Shown in pieces: positions 4,181-11,574 of a stretch of DNA of 11,574 bases. The DNA lies in assembly GCA_014377495.1 (NCBI GenBank), contig JACMPN010000539.1, positions 1 to 11,574 of the forward strand, in the 5' to 3' direction. Made by a program: the position numbers and the translations under genes. How positions within the stretch are numbered: the stretch's first letter is position 1; every line of letters starts with the position of its first letter. The stretch comes from Candidatus Sericytochromatia bacterium. GTDB lineage: Bacteria > Cyanobacteriota > Sericytochromatia > JACMPN01. Below the pieces are notes generated by a model. The model searched no databases, was not told where the DNA came from, and was given only the letters and a program-made list of their open reading frames with translations.

Positions 4181-6795
4181 GCCTCCATATCGCCACCGCC
4201 CAACATCCCTATCGCGAACACGAGCTGGCCCAATGGGGCGGCAAAGGCCACGGCTTGCTGGCCATCTCCCACTGGGACGTGAAGGTGCCGCCGTTTTTCG
4301 TCCTGCCGGCAGCCTTGTTCCATGCCCTGGGCTCCTGGCCGGAAGGGGCATCGCCGGAAGAATTGCGTCGCCTCGTCAGCGAACGGGCCACCGCCCTCGA
4401 CATGCGGCACCAGGTTGCATCCCTCGTCACCGCCGGACTGACGGCCCTGCCCGGCGTGGACCGGGTCGCCGTGCGCAGTTCCGCCAGCGACGAGGATGCC
4501 GGCGCTGCCTCCCTGGCGGGTCAGATGGACACTTTCCTGAACGTGCCCAGCACACTCGATGCCATTTACGAGAAGATCGTCGGCTGCTGGCAATCCTTTT
4601 TCAGTGATCGGGCCGTCAGTTACCGGAAGCAACGGCACCTGAACAGCGGTCACGCCGGCATGGCGGTGGTCGTCCAGGCCATGTGCCCCGCTGAGCGTTC
4701 CCTTGTCGGCTTCAGCGCCAATCCCCTGAACCGCGACCCCGACCAGATGGTGGTCAGCGCCGTCTGGGGCCTGGGCGAGGCCCTCGTCTCGGGTGCCGTT
4801 GATGCCGATCAGATCACGCTTTCCGCCGACGGCAAGGTCCTGCACACTGAGCCGGGCGGCCAGACTCAGATGGCGATCACCCGACCCGAGGGTGGCGTGG
4901 AAATGGTCGATGTTCCGGCCGAGCGGGCTGGTCAGCCGGTCCTGGCTGAGCCGGAACTGCAGCAGGTGCATGCCATGTTAGACCGGCTCGCCAAGGCCCT
5001 GGGCCGCCCGGTCGACGTCGAGGCGTCCTTCGTCGGCAACACGCTGTATTGCCTGCAATGCCGGCCGATCACGACGCCGATCGGCGGGCGGCGGATGCTG
5101 TGGGACAACTCGAACATCGTCGAGTCTTATGCGGGCGTGACGACGCCTCTGACCTTCAGCTTTGCCTCCCATGCCTACGACGTCGTCTATACGCTGTTCG
5201 GGCGCATGCTCGGCATCCCGCCCATCGTCCACATGGAACACGCCCGGGAGATGCAGACCTACCTGGGCCTGATGCAGGGACGGGTCTACTACAACCTGCT
5301 CACCTGGTATATGAGCATGGCGAACCTGCCCGGCTTCGCCTTCACCCGCTCCGCCATGGAGGGGATGATGGGCGTCAAGGAATCCCTGAATTACAGCCTG
5401 CCGCCTGCCGGTTCGACCTGGCAGAAGTGGACCCGGGATTTTCCCCAGATGCTGGGGATGATCGGCCGCACGGTCTGGCATTTCATGACCATCGACCGGC
5501 TCGTCGCTGATTTCGAGGTGCGGTTCGACCGGGTCTACGGCAGCTATCGGGATGAATCCTTCGCCGGCTGGTCGTCGGACCGCTGCATCGATCTGTGGAT
5601 TGTTTTTAAGAACGAGCTGTTGCACCATTGGCAGGCGCCCATCATGAGTGATGTCGGGGCCATGGTCGGCTATGCCATGCTCAAAAAATGCTGTGAAAAA
5701 TGGCTGTCGGACCTCCCCGGAGTGCAGAACGACCTGCTCGCCGGCGAAGGCGGCATCGAGAGCACCCAACCAACCAAGCGGCTCCTGGCCATGGCTCAGG
5801 CGCTGCAACAGATCCCCAATGCCCACGGCATCCTGGTGGACATGAACCACTTTGCCGCAGCGTTAGACGACGATCCGGCCTTGGCGGCCATCAGGGCAGA
5901 CTGGATCGACTACATGCAGCGCTACGGCGACCGTTGCATGAACGAGCTCAAGCTGGAAGAGCCCAGCCTGCGGGAACAGCCGGCATTCCTCCTTCAGATG
6001 CTGCGCAATTATCTGGCCATGCCCTCCTTGGACATCGCCGCCATGGAAGCCCGCGAACATGCCGTCCGGGCCAAAGCGGAAGCGGACTCTTTTCGCCGGT
6101 TGCCTGTCGTCAAACGATTTTTGTTCAAAAAGATCGTCAGGTCCGCCCGCAAACACGTCAAAAACCGGGAAAATCTGCGTTTTGCGCGGACCCGCATGTT
6201 CGGGGTGATGCGGCGGGTCTTTCTGGCCATCGGTGAGGACTTCGTCCGGGAAGGGACACTCAAGCTTCGGGACGACGTGTTTTTCCTGACACTGGACGAA
6301 TTGGTCGCCTATGTGGACGGCCGTTCGGTGACCCGGGACATGGGGGCACTGGCGGACCTGCGCAAAAAGGAGTTCGACCAGTTCCGCCAGGAGGAGCCCG
6401 ACGAGCGGTTCATCACGGTCGGGCTGCCCCACTGGGGACAGACCTTCCGGTCGACGGACATCGCAGTGCCCGGTGACGGCGAGTTGGTCGGCACGCCGTG
6501 CTGCCCAGGCGTCGTGGTCGGTCCCACGAAGATGGTGCGCAACCCCGGTGACGACATGAACCTGCAGGGTGAAATCCTCGTCGCCCCCCGCACGGATCCC
6601 GGCTGGGTGGCCATGTATCCTTCCGTGTCGGGGCTGCTCATCGAAAAAGGCAGCGTCCTGTCCCACTCCGCCATCGTGGCCCGTGAGTTAGGGTTACCCA
6701 CGATCGTGGGTATTAAGGGCTTGTGTGAGCGACTGGCGGCTGGCCAGACGGTCCGAATGGACGGCGCCTCCGGGCGTGTGGAGGTGGTCGAATGA
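4177..6795 (+). CDS. RPH-like dikinase (PEP-synthase-type phosphotransferase)
   Basis: An 872-residue enzyme. The N-terminal ATP-grasp domain (about 1-305) shows GGKG (21-24), RSSASDED (100-107), WGLGEALVSG (197-206) and LQCRPIT (293-299). The C-terminal phosphohistidine domain (about 769-872) has GSVLSHSAIVARELGLPTIV with catalytic His830. The PEP/pyruvate-binding barrel of true PEP synthase is absent. Length, order and the SNIVESYAGVTTPLTFSF segment just after the ATP domain match rifampicin phosphotransferase (about 867 aa, His near 825). That enzyme splits ATP to AMP and Pi while phosphorylating a hydroxyl on its acceptor. The roughly 460-residue middle domain (about 310-768) should choose the acceptor; here I infer an operon-specific alcohol or lipid rather than rifampicin, but an antibiotic-modifying role is the alternative. 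ATG at 4177 overlaps the previous stop; the frame is open further upstream but lies inside the UbiA-like gene. The upstream Shine-Dalgarno is poor, suggesting coupling. Confidence 0.85.
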   Translation: MSLHIATAQHPYREHELAQWGGKGHGLLAISHWDVKVPPFFVLPAALFHALGSWPEGASPEELRRLVSERATALDMRHQVASLVTAGLTALPGVDRVAVRSSASDEDAGAASLAGQMDTFLNVPSTLDAIYEKIVGCWQSFFSDRAVSYRKQRHLNSGHAGMAVVVQAMCPAERSLVGFSANPLNRDPDQMVVSAVWGLGEALVSGAVDADQITLSADGKVLHTEPGGQTQMAITRPEGGVEMVDVPAERAGQPVLAEPELQQVHAMLDRLAKALGRPVDVEASFVGNTLYCLQCRPITTPIGGRRMLWDNSNIVESYAGVTTPLTFSFASHAYDVVYTLFGRMLGIPPIVHMEHAREMQTYLGLMQGRVYYNLLTWYMSMANLPGFAFTRSAMEGMMGVKESLNYSLPPAGSTWQKWTRDFPQMLGMIGRTVWHFMTIDRLVADFEVRFDRVYGSYRDESFAGWSSDRCIDLWIVFKNELLHHWQAPIMSDVGAMVGYAMLKKCCEKWLSDLPGVQNDLLAGEGGIESTQPTKRLLAMAQALQQIPNAHGILVDMNHFAAALDDDPALAAIRADWIDYMQRYGDRCMNELKLEEPSLREQPAFLLQMLRNYLAMPSLDIAAMEAREHAVRAKAEADSFRRLPVVKRFLFKKIVRSARKHVKNRENLRFARTRMFGVMRRVFLAIGEDFVREGTLKLRDDVFFLTLDELVAYVDGRSVTRDMGALADLRKKEFDQFRQEEPDERFITVGLPHWGQTFRSTDIAVPGDGELVGTPCCPGVVVGPTKMVRNPGDDMNLQGEILVAPRTDPGWVAMYPSVSGLLIEKGSVLSHSAIVARELGLPTIVGIKGLCERLAAGQTVRMDGASGRVEVVE

Positions 6796-7733
6796 AGTTG
6801 GCGGCACCGGAACAGCTTCACGAGCGGGCCCGGGTCAAGGCATTCACGGCGGACGACATCCCCTATGCGATGGGCGTCGATCACGGCCGGGGCTTTGCGC
6901 CTACGAGCATGTGCCACTTGTCCTACACCCCGTCCTATGAACGGTTGAACGAGGCGGAGCGGCGCCTGTACAGCCAGATCGTCGGTCAGGCCATCGCCGA
7001 GCAGTTCATCTTCCTCGAGGAACACCTGCTGATCCCGGCCCTCGAAGGGGTGATGCAGCGGATGGGCGGACGGCTGGGCACAACGTTGCGCATGTGCTTC
7101 CTGGATTTCATCGCCGAGGAATACAAACACTCCGACATGTTCTGGCGATTGCTGGAAACGGCGTACCCGGACCAGTACCCCCAGCGTGAGGCGGCGGTGT
7201 ACCGCCAGTCCAAGCTCAAGGCCCGCATGCTTACCCTGATGACCGACTGGCCGACTTTCCTCACCGTGTGGATCTGGCTGGGAGTCCTCTTCGAAGAGCG
7301 GACGATCGACCTGTTCCGCAAGTATGAGGCCGATCCGGCGGTCGATCCCCTGTTCAAGGAAGTCCACCGCTTCCACATGCTGGACGAGGCCCGCCACGTC
7401 CGCATCGAGGAGCATCTGCTGGCCGAGGTCTACGACCGGACGCCGGCTTGGCAGCGGCAACTCAACGCCCGATTGTTGAACCGCGTGCTGCGGATGTTCA
7501 CCCATCCATCGACGTCGCCCCGAGTCGCCATCGAGATCGTCATGCAGCGGCATCCCCGGTTGCGGGCCTTTGCCGCCGAGTTCGATCGGGACATCGCCGG
7601 CCTGGGCCAGAACATGACGTTTCAACAGGCCAATTTCTCTCGCGGCGTTTTGCCTCAGACCTTCAATCTGTTAGACGAGTATCCCGAAATGACCCATTTA
7701 CGCGAGGGACTGCCCCTCTACAACCGCAAATGA
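6792..7733 (+). CDS. AurF-type diiron oxygenase
   Basis: A 313-residue, helix-rich, ferritin-like enzyme. The ligands of AurF (p-aminobenzoate N-oxygenase, PF11583) can be placed in order: Glu76 or Glu77 in FLEEHLL, Glu110 and His113 in EEYKHSD, Glu168 (or 169) in LFEERTID, and His195, Glu199 and His202 in HMLDEARH. The H-x3-E-x2-H pattern and the distances between ligands agree with AurF (E101, E136, H139, E196, H223, E227, H230). AurF and CmlI oxidise aryl amines to nitro groups through hydroxylamine; other members may act on other substrates. The substrate here is unknown; next to an aminocarboxypropyl transferase an amine is attractive but unproven. It is soluble, with no signal peptide. 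It has the operon's best ribosome binding site, GGAGGT at 6780-6785, 6 nt before an ATG that overlaps the previous TGA. About 0.2 of my doubt is between N-oxygenase and another ferritin-like oxidase. Confidence 0.85.
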   Translation: MKLAAPEQLHERARVKAFTADDIPYAMGVDHGRGFAPTSMCHLSYTPSYERLNEAERRLYSQIVGQAIAEQFIFLEEHLLIPALEGVMQRMGGRLGTTLRMCFLDFIAEEYKHSDMFWRLLETAYPDQYPQREAAVYRQSKLKARMLTLMTDWPTFLTVWIWLGVLFEERTIDLFRKYEADPAVDPLFKEVHRFHMLDEARHVRIEEHLLAEVYDRTPAWQRQLNARLLNRVLRMFTHPSTSPRVAIEIVMQRHPRLRAFAAEFDRDIAGLGQNMTFQQANFSRGVLPQTFNLLDEYPEMTHLREGLPLYNRK

Positions 7734-8887
7734 CCGCAAATCTGGAGAGTCCCGTCCGGGATCGGCCCTTTCTACGCTCGGTCAGTTACGCCAGTTGTTG
7801 GGAAGATCCGCTGATCCTGCAATCTGCCCTGCAGGTCCAGCCGGGCAACCGTATCCTGTCCATCGCCTCGGGGGGCTGTAACACGCTCAGCCTTTTGCTG
7901 CACGATCCATCGGCGATCACGATGGTCGACATGAATCCGGCCCAACTCCACCTCGTCCGCCTGAAAATGGCGGCCATCCGCAAGCTCGATCACGCCGGAT
8001 TACTGGAACTCATCGGGGTCCGGGATTCCACCCGGCGACAGGCGCTGTATCAGCAGGCCCGGTTCGGCCTTGCCCAAGCCGATCAGGAATACTGGGACGC
8101 CAATCTGCCGTTGATCGATCAGGGTCTGTTCCGGATCGGGCGCACCGATCGCTACATGATGGTTTTCGGTAAGATCATCCGGGCCTTGTACGGCCGGCGC
8201 AAGCTGGAACGCCTCTTTGCGGCGGAGACGCTGGACGAGCAGCGGCGCCTGTTTCACCGTGACATCAATGGGCCGGTCTGGCGCACGCTGTTCAAGGTGT
8301 TCTTCCACCGGGCCGTGATCAGCCGGGCCAAGGATCCGACCCACTTCCGTTACGTGGATTTCGACGGCTTCGGCGATCGCTTCCGCAAACGCACGGAGTG
8401 GATGTTCACGGACATCCCGTTGCACGACAACTACTTCATGAGCATGGTCTTTCTGGGCCGTTACCGCGATGAGCGGGCCGTGCCGCCCTACTTATTGGCA
8501 GAAAACCAGGCAACGGTGGCGGAGCGGCTCGATCGGATCCAGTTTTTCCTCGGCGATCTGGAATCCCTGCTCGGGGCCACGGAAGACCACACCTTCGACC
8601 GGTTCAATTTGTCGAACCTCTTCGACTGGGTCGATGACGATCACCTGACCCGGATGCTGAAACGGGTCGTCCGCTCCAGCAAGCCCTGTGGGCGCCTCGT
8701 TTACTGGAACACGCTGATGCCCCGGCCCATGCCCCCGGTGGAGGGCCTGGAGAGCCATGCCGGCGAGGCTGCGGCCCTGCTCGAAAAAGACCGGTTCATC
8801 TATGCCCATTTCACGATCGGCGAAATTCCCGGCAATCCGGGTGATTGTGAATCACCTGCGGTCGCAGCCCCGCCACCATGCAGCTAG
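7730..8887 (+). CDS. btaA: BtaA-like SAM 3-amino-3-carboxypropyl transferase (DUF3419)
   Basis: A 385-residue protein with the hallmarks of BtaA/DUF3419: SYASCWEDP (19-27), the SAM-binding RILSIASGGCNTLSLLL (41-57), VDMNPAQ (66-72) and a C-terminal FNLSNLFDWVDDD. BtaA transfers the 3-amino-3-carboxypropyl group of S-adenosylmethionine to the hydroxyl of diacylglycerol, making an ether-linked homoserine lipid, the first step to betaine lipid DGTS. The N-methyltransferase BtaB that completes DGTS is not in the window, so here the enzyme may serve another hydroxyl acceptor made by the operon. ATG at 7730 is chosen because it overlaps the previous stop as ATGA and places SYASCWEDP at the usual distance from the N-terminus; no Shine-Dalgarno is visible, consistent with coupling. 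The last 20 residues are Pro/Cys-rich and overlap the next gene. Family assignment is firm, substrate is not. Confidence 0.85.
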   Translation: MTANLESPVRDRPFLRSVSYASCWEDPLILQSALQVQPGNRILSIASGGCNTLSLLLHDPSAITMVDMNPAQLHLVRLKMAAIRKLDHAGLLELIGVRDSTRRQALYQQARFGLAQADQEYWDANLPLIDQGLFRIGRTDRYMMVFGKIIRALYGRRKLERLFAAETLDEQRRLFHRDINGPVWRTLFKVFFHRAVISRAKDPTHFRYVDFDGFGDRFRKRTEWMFTDIPLHDNYFMSMVFLGRYRDERAVPPYLLAENQATVAERLDRIQFFLGDLESLLGATEDHTFDRFNLSNLFDWVDDDHLTRMLKRVVRSSKPCGRLVYWNTLMPRPMPPVEGLESHAGEAAALLEKDRFIYAHFTIGEIPGNPGDCESPAVAAPPPCS

Positions 8888-11142
8888 ACGGCGGCCGGAA
8901 AGTCTTTGAAGGGTTGGGGCGGTTGGCGGCTCGGCGGCCGTGGTGGATCGTCGGCGTCTGGCTCGTGCTCGCCGTCGTCTTCGGCCGCTGGGCGGGGCTC
9001 GCCCCAGACCGGTTGCAGGCCGGTTCCGGCGATGTCCCGGGCAGCACCAGCGTCCAGGTGGACCGGATGCTGGCCAAGGATTTCGCCAATCCCTACATCC
9101 AGTCTCTCGTCCTGGCGGTACGCAGCCGGCGGCAACCGACGGACAGCCCTGCCATCAAGGCGTTACTTGTCCGCATCGAACAGGCGTTGCGAGCCTCACC
9201 GGACGTCCGGGCGGTCATGCTCCCCGAAAAAGCCATCGACTCCCGCCTCGTCGCCGATCCCGCCAAAGGGGCGATGGTCCTCATCGGCCTCAAGGCCCAG
9301 GACGTCCACGGCGCCGAACTCGCCATCCCGGGGATCCGCCAGGCGGTGGACCAGGTGATGACCCAGACCAAATCGTCAGACCCGACCCTCACATGGGGCG
9401 TCACCGGTCGGGCGGCCTACACCTTTGATTTGAACAAGTTCAATGCTGCCGATATCGGCGAGGCCGAGGGCCGGGTGGTCCCCGTCACCCTGATCATTCT
9501 GATCGTCGGCTTTGGCGCCCTTGTGGCGGCAGGCCTGCCGATGATCATGGGTATCCTGGCCACGGGGGTCAGCATGGGGGTCATTTACCTGCTGACCGGC
9601 AGCATGCCCATCTCCAACCTGGCCCAGAACGCCGTGACGATGATCGGTCTGGCGGTCGGCATCGATTACAGCCTGTTCGTCGTGTATCGTTTCCGGGAGA
9701 TTCGCGCTCAGACTGCCGACGTCACGGCAGCCCTGATGGAAACCATGGCCACGGCCGGCAAGTCGGTCGCCTACAGTGGTTTGACGGTGGTCATTGGCAT
9801 GCTGGGCCTGATGGTCACACCATTGCTCGAAACCCAATCCGTGGGCATCGGCGGCTGCATCGTCGTCATCGTTTCCGTGCTGCTGGCTGTGACCTTCCTG
9901 CCCGCCCTGTTGGCGCTTTTGGGCCCATGGTTGGATTCCCCTCGTTGGCTATCTCGCCGCCTTGTCCGCTCCAACCAGTTCGATTGGTGGCATGGCTTGG
10001 CCAGACAGGTGATGGCCCGTCCCTGGCGGATCTCCATCGTGTGTCTGGCCGTCCTCGTCGCCATGTCCCTGCCCGGGCTGGGGACCCGCTTCGGCTTTCC
10101 GGTCGGGCGTTGGTTACCCGACTCGATGGAAGCGGTGCGGGGCACGGACATGCTGATCGCCATGGAGCAGGGCGGTCTCGTGGCGCCGGTGAATGTCGTC
10201 ATCCGCACCAAGGACCGCAGTCCGATCCTGGCGGCGACATCGGTACCGCCGTTGCGGGCATTGTCCAGAAAGCTGCGGGCTGACGCCCGGGTGGCCGATA
10301 TCTATGGGCCGGTCGATCTGGCCAGTGGCCTCAGCGACCTGCAGTATTTGATGCTCTACCAACAACCGGAAGCGGCGTTCTCGCAGTACCCGGCGATCCG
10401 CCAGTTCATGGTCAGCACCGATCGATCCGCCGTGCTTGTCCAGGTGCTGATCAAACCGGACGTCGAACTGCACCAGGCCAAGGATCTCGCCCAGTTGATC
10501 CCCCACTGGGTCGACATGCCGGGCACCGAGGTCCTGGTCGGCGGGCAGGCTGCCTACTACGTCGACTTCGACAACGCCCTGCAACGCTCATTCCCCCTGG
10601 CGATGGGCATCGTGCTGGTGGCGACGTTCGTGGCGCTGGCAGTGGCCTTCCGCTCGGTCCTCATCCCGCTGAAAGCCGTGCTGATGAATATCCTCTCGGT
10701 GACGGCGGGCTACGGGGCCATGGTCCTCGTCTTCCAGGAAGGCTACGGCGGCCAATGGCTGGGCCTAAGTGCGCCCACCCAAGCTGTTCCCGTGATCACG
10801 CCGGTGCTGCTCTTTTGCATCGTCTTCGGGCTGAGCATGGACTACGAGGTCTTTTTGCTTAGTCGGATCAAAGAGGCGTATGACAGGTTGGGCGACAACA
10901 CGGCGGCAACCGCTGAGGGTCTGGCTGCAACGGGTCGGATCATCACGAGTGCGGCCCTGATCATGGTGGCCGTATTCGGGGGCTTTGCCCTGGCCCGGGT
11001 CGCCGTGGTCAAGATGCTGGGCTTTGGACTGGCCGTCTCAGTGCTCGTCGATGCAACGATCATCCGCTGTGTGCTGGTGCCGGCACTGATGCGCTTGCTC
11101 GGCCGGTGGAACTGGTGGCCCGGTACCCGCCGGCCGGTCTGA
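8878..11142 (+). CDS. MMPL/RND-family exporter
   Basis: A 754-residue transporter of the MmpL/YdfJ type. A first helix (about 22-38) is followed by an extracytoplasmic domain (about 40-198), a helix bundle (about 200-350), then helix 7 (about 384-400), a second large domain (about 405-570) and a final bundle (about 572-740), giving some 12 helices. The proton-relay Asp-Tyr pairs of MmpL3 are both present: Asp263-Tyr264 in GLAVGIDYSLF and Asp655-Tyr656 in GLSMDYEVF. The family exports lipids, glycolipids and other hydrophobic products with the proton-motive force. As last gene of a biosynthetic operon, overlapping the btaA-like gene by 10 nt, it is the likely exporter of the product. The ATG at 8878 lacks a Shine-Dalgarno but gives the expected short N-terminus before helix 1. 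It could also export an unrelated toxic compound. Confidence 0.9.
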   Translation: MQLDGGRKVFEGLGRLAARRPWWIVGVWLVLAVVFGRWAGLAPDRLQAGSGDVPGSTSVQVDRMLAKDFANPYIQSLVLAVRSRRQPTDSPAIKALLVRIEQALRASPDVRAVMLPEKAIDSRLVADPAKGAMVLIGLKAQDVHGAELAIPGIRQAVDQVMTQTKSSDPTLTWGVTGRAAYTFDLNKFNAADIGEAEGRVVPVTLIILIVGFGALVAAGLPMIMGILATGVSMGVIYLLTGSMPISNLAQNAVTMIGLAVGIDYSLFVVYRFREIRAQTADVTAALMETMATAGKSVAYSGLTVVIGMLGLMVTPLLETQSVGIGGCIVVIVSVLLAVTFLPALLALLGPWLDSPRWLSRRLVRSNQFDWWHGLARQVMARPWRISIVCLAVLVAMSLPGLGTRFGFPVGRWLPDSMEAVRGTDMLIAMEQGGLVAPVNVVIRTKDRSPILAATSVPPLRALSRKLRADARVADIYGPVDLASGLSDLQYLMLYQQPEAAFSQYPAIRQFMVSTDRSAVLVQVLIKPDVELHQAKDLAQLIPHWVDMPGTEVLVGGQAAYYVDFDNALQRSFPLAMGIVLVATFVALAVAFRSVLIPLKAVLMNILSVTAGYGAMVLVFQEGYGGQWLGLSAPTQAVPVITPVLLFCIVFGLSMDYEVFLLSRIKEAYDRLGDNTAATAEGLAATGRIITSAALIMVAVFGGFALARVAVVKMLGFGLAVSVLVDATIIRCVLVPALMRLLGRWNWWPGTRRPV

Positions 11143-11150
11143 TGCCCAAA

Positions 11151-11188
11151 CGCAGAGAACGCCTGTCGTGATGACAGGCGTTCTTGCG
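11151..11188. terminator. Hairpin closing the operon, bidirectional
   Basis: AGAACGCCTGTC (11156-11167) pairs perfectly with 11173-11184 around the loop GTGAT, and CGCA/TGCG extends the base across one bulged G. It begins 9 nt after the MMPL stop. No T-run follows on the plus strand; on the minus strand TTT follows, so it may serve the opposing gene as well. Confidence 0.7.
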
Positions 11189-11200
11189 GTTGATGGGTCA

Positions 11201-11227
11201 GGCGCCGGGGGGGTCCCCCCGGTCGCC
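11201..11227. terminator. Second GC-only hairpin between convergent genes
   Basis: GGCG plus CCGGGGG pair with CCCCCGG plus CGCC around a 4-nt loop, with one unpaired T. It lies 8 nt beyond the stop of the minus-strand gene and could back up termination. No T-run is present. Confidence 0.4.
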
Positions 11228-11235
11228 ATGACGGG

Positions 11236-11574
11236 TTAGACCAGAACGGGAGCCGAACGGCCCATGTGCAGGGCGTAGATGTCACGCACCTGGGCGATGG
11301 AGACACTCGAGCCTGCGACGTCAGCTGAGATGAGGATGGCGCCACGCTCCAATGCCTCGCCGTAGAACTCGGACTCGTTTTCGGGATAGCCGGCCTTCGT
11401 CAGCGAGGCGGCGATGGCCCCACTGGCAGCGCCGACCATTGCACCGGCCAAGGCGGCGACGCCCATCGTCGTGACGGTCGTGGCCAACGCTCCGGCAATG
11501 ATCAGCGGTGCTATACCGGGAATGAACATGGCGCCCAAGCCGATCAGTGCGCCAATACCGGCACCTGCCAGGAC
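11236..11574 (-). CDS. Glycine-zipper membrane protein, 5' part missing
   Basis: The frame is open through the right edge of the window, so 112 C-terminal residues are visible and the start is outside. The first 60 or so are Gly/Ala-rich and hydrophobic with GxxxG-type spacing (AGAGIGALIGLGAM, AGAMVGAASGA), the look of a glycine-zipper membrane segment. They are followed by KAGYPENESEFYGEALERGAILISADV and a short alpha/beta tail. This zipper plus 'G-x-P-x-x-E-x-x-x-Y...G' pattern occurs in small stress-associated membrane proteins of many bacteria (general-stress/DUF1269-like annotations). Function is not established, and the exact family is uncertain. The gene converges on the MMPL gene with two hairpins between. 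A TTG at 11538 could be read as a start but is merely internal. Confidence 0.75.
   Translation of the reverse strand, partial: VLAGAGIGALIGLGAMFIPGIAPLIIAGALATTVTTMGVAALAGAMVGAASGAIAASLTKAGYPENESEFYGEALERGAILISADVAGSSVSIAQVRDIYALHMGRSAPVLV

Larger units (their letters stand above)
3257..11142 (+). other. Five-gene operon, predicted lipid-like metabolite synthesis and export
   Basis: UbiA-like transferase, RPH-like dikinase, AurF-like oxygenase, BtaA-like transferase and MMPL exporter follow one another with overlaps of 4 nt (4177-4180), 4 nt (6792-6795), 4 nt (7730-7733) and 10 nt (8878-8887). Only the first and third genes have good Shine-Dalgarno sites (GGAG at 3245-3248, GGAGGT at 6780-6785); the others probably depend on translational coupling. 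Hairpins follow at 11151-11188. The unit holds four enzymes plus one exporter and no regulator gene. Confidence 0.8.

Noticed and set aside
3263..4971. Long minus-strand frames opposite the UbiA-like and dikinase genes
   Set aside because: They are His/Gln/Gly/Arg-rich antisense shadows typical of GC-rich coding DNA and show no domain signatures.
4177..6795. True phosphoenolpyruvate synthase (PpsA)
   Set aside because: The PEP/pyruvate-binding barrel after the His domain is absent, and the chain ends about 40 residues after the catalytic His.
7448..7729. N-terminal extension of the BtaA-like protein upstream of 7730
   Set aside because: It lies in the AurF-like gene in another frame with Arg/Pro-rich content; the family motifs start right after the 7730 ATG.

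Overview
The window looks like a chromosomal stretch of a GC-rich, Gram-negative bacterium. The evidence is a lipoprotein with a lipobox, an exported MsrA, an MMPL/RND-type transporter, dense ATGA-overlapping genes and TTG/ATG starts with GGAG-type ribosome binding sites. I cannot name the species. No tRNA, rRNA, CRISPR array, insertion sequence or transposase gene was seen.

Left part (1-2406): The 3' end of a secreted-looking Gly/Tyr- then Gln-rich repeat protein (1-303) ends in a strong hairpin. After a gene-free stretch comes a small lipoprotein (644-1309), which has a 39-bp tandem duplication just after its lipidation site. It converges on a periplasmic methionine sulfoxide reductase, msrA (1403-2017, minus), across a bidirectional terminator. 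Upstream of msrA is what appears to be the decayed C-terminal end of a SIMPL/DUF541 gene (2122-2373, minus). An unrecognised two-TM membrane protein follows (2407-3105, plus).

Main part (3257-11142): Five plus-strand genes form one tight operon, with successive overlaps of 4, 4, 4 and 10 nt. In order they are a UbiA-superfamily membrane prenyltransferase, an 872-aa dikinase built like rifampicin phosphotransferase (ATP-grasp, acceptor domain, swivelling His domain, no PEP/pyruvate barrel), an AurF-type diiron oxygenase with a full set of ligands, a BtaA-type (DUF3419) SAM 3-amino-3-carboxypropyl transferase, and an MMPL exporter. A 31-bp dyad overlapping an extended -10 promoter precedes the operon. 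The combination suggests synthesis and export of a modified lipid or isoprenoid-like small molecule: prenyl transfer, phosphorylation of an acceptor, N- or C-oxygenation, addition of a homoserine-type group, then export. The chemistry and order are inference. I know of no characterised pathway with this gene set, so this is the best candidate for an undescribed system here.

Right edge (11143-11574): Hairpins close the operon and face a minus-strand glycine-zipper membrane protein that is cut by the window end.
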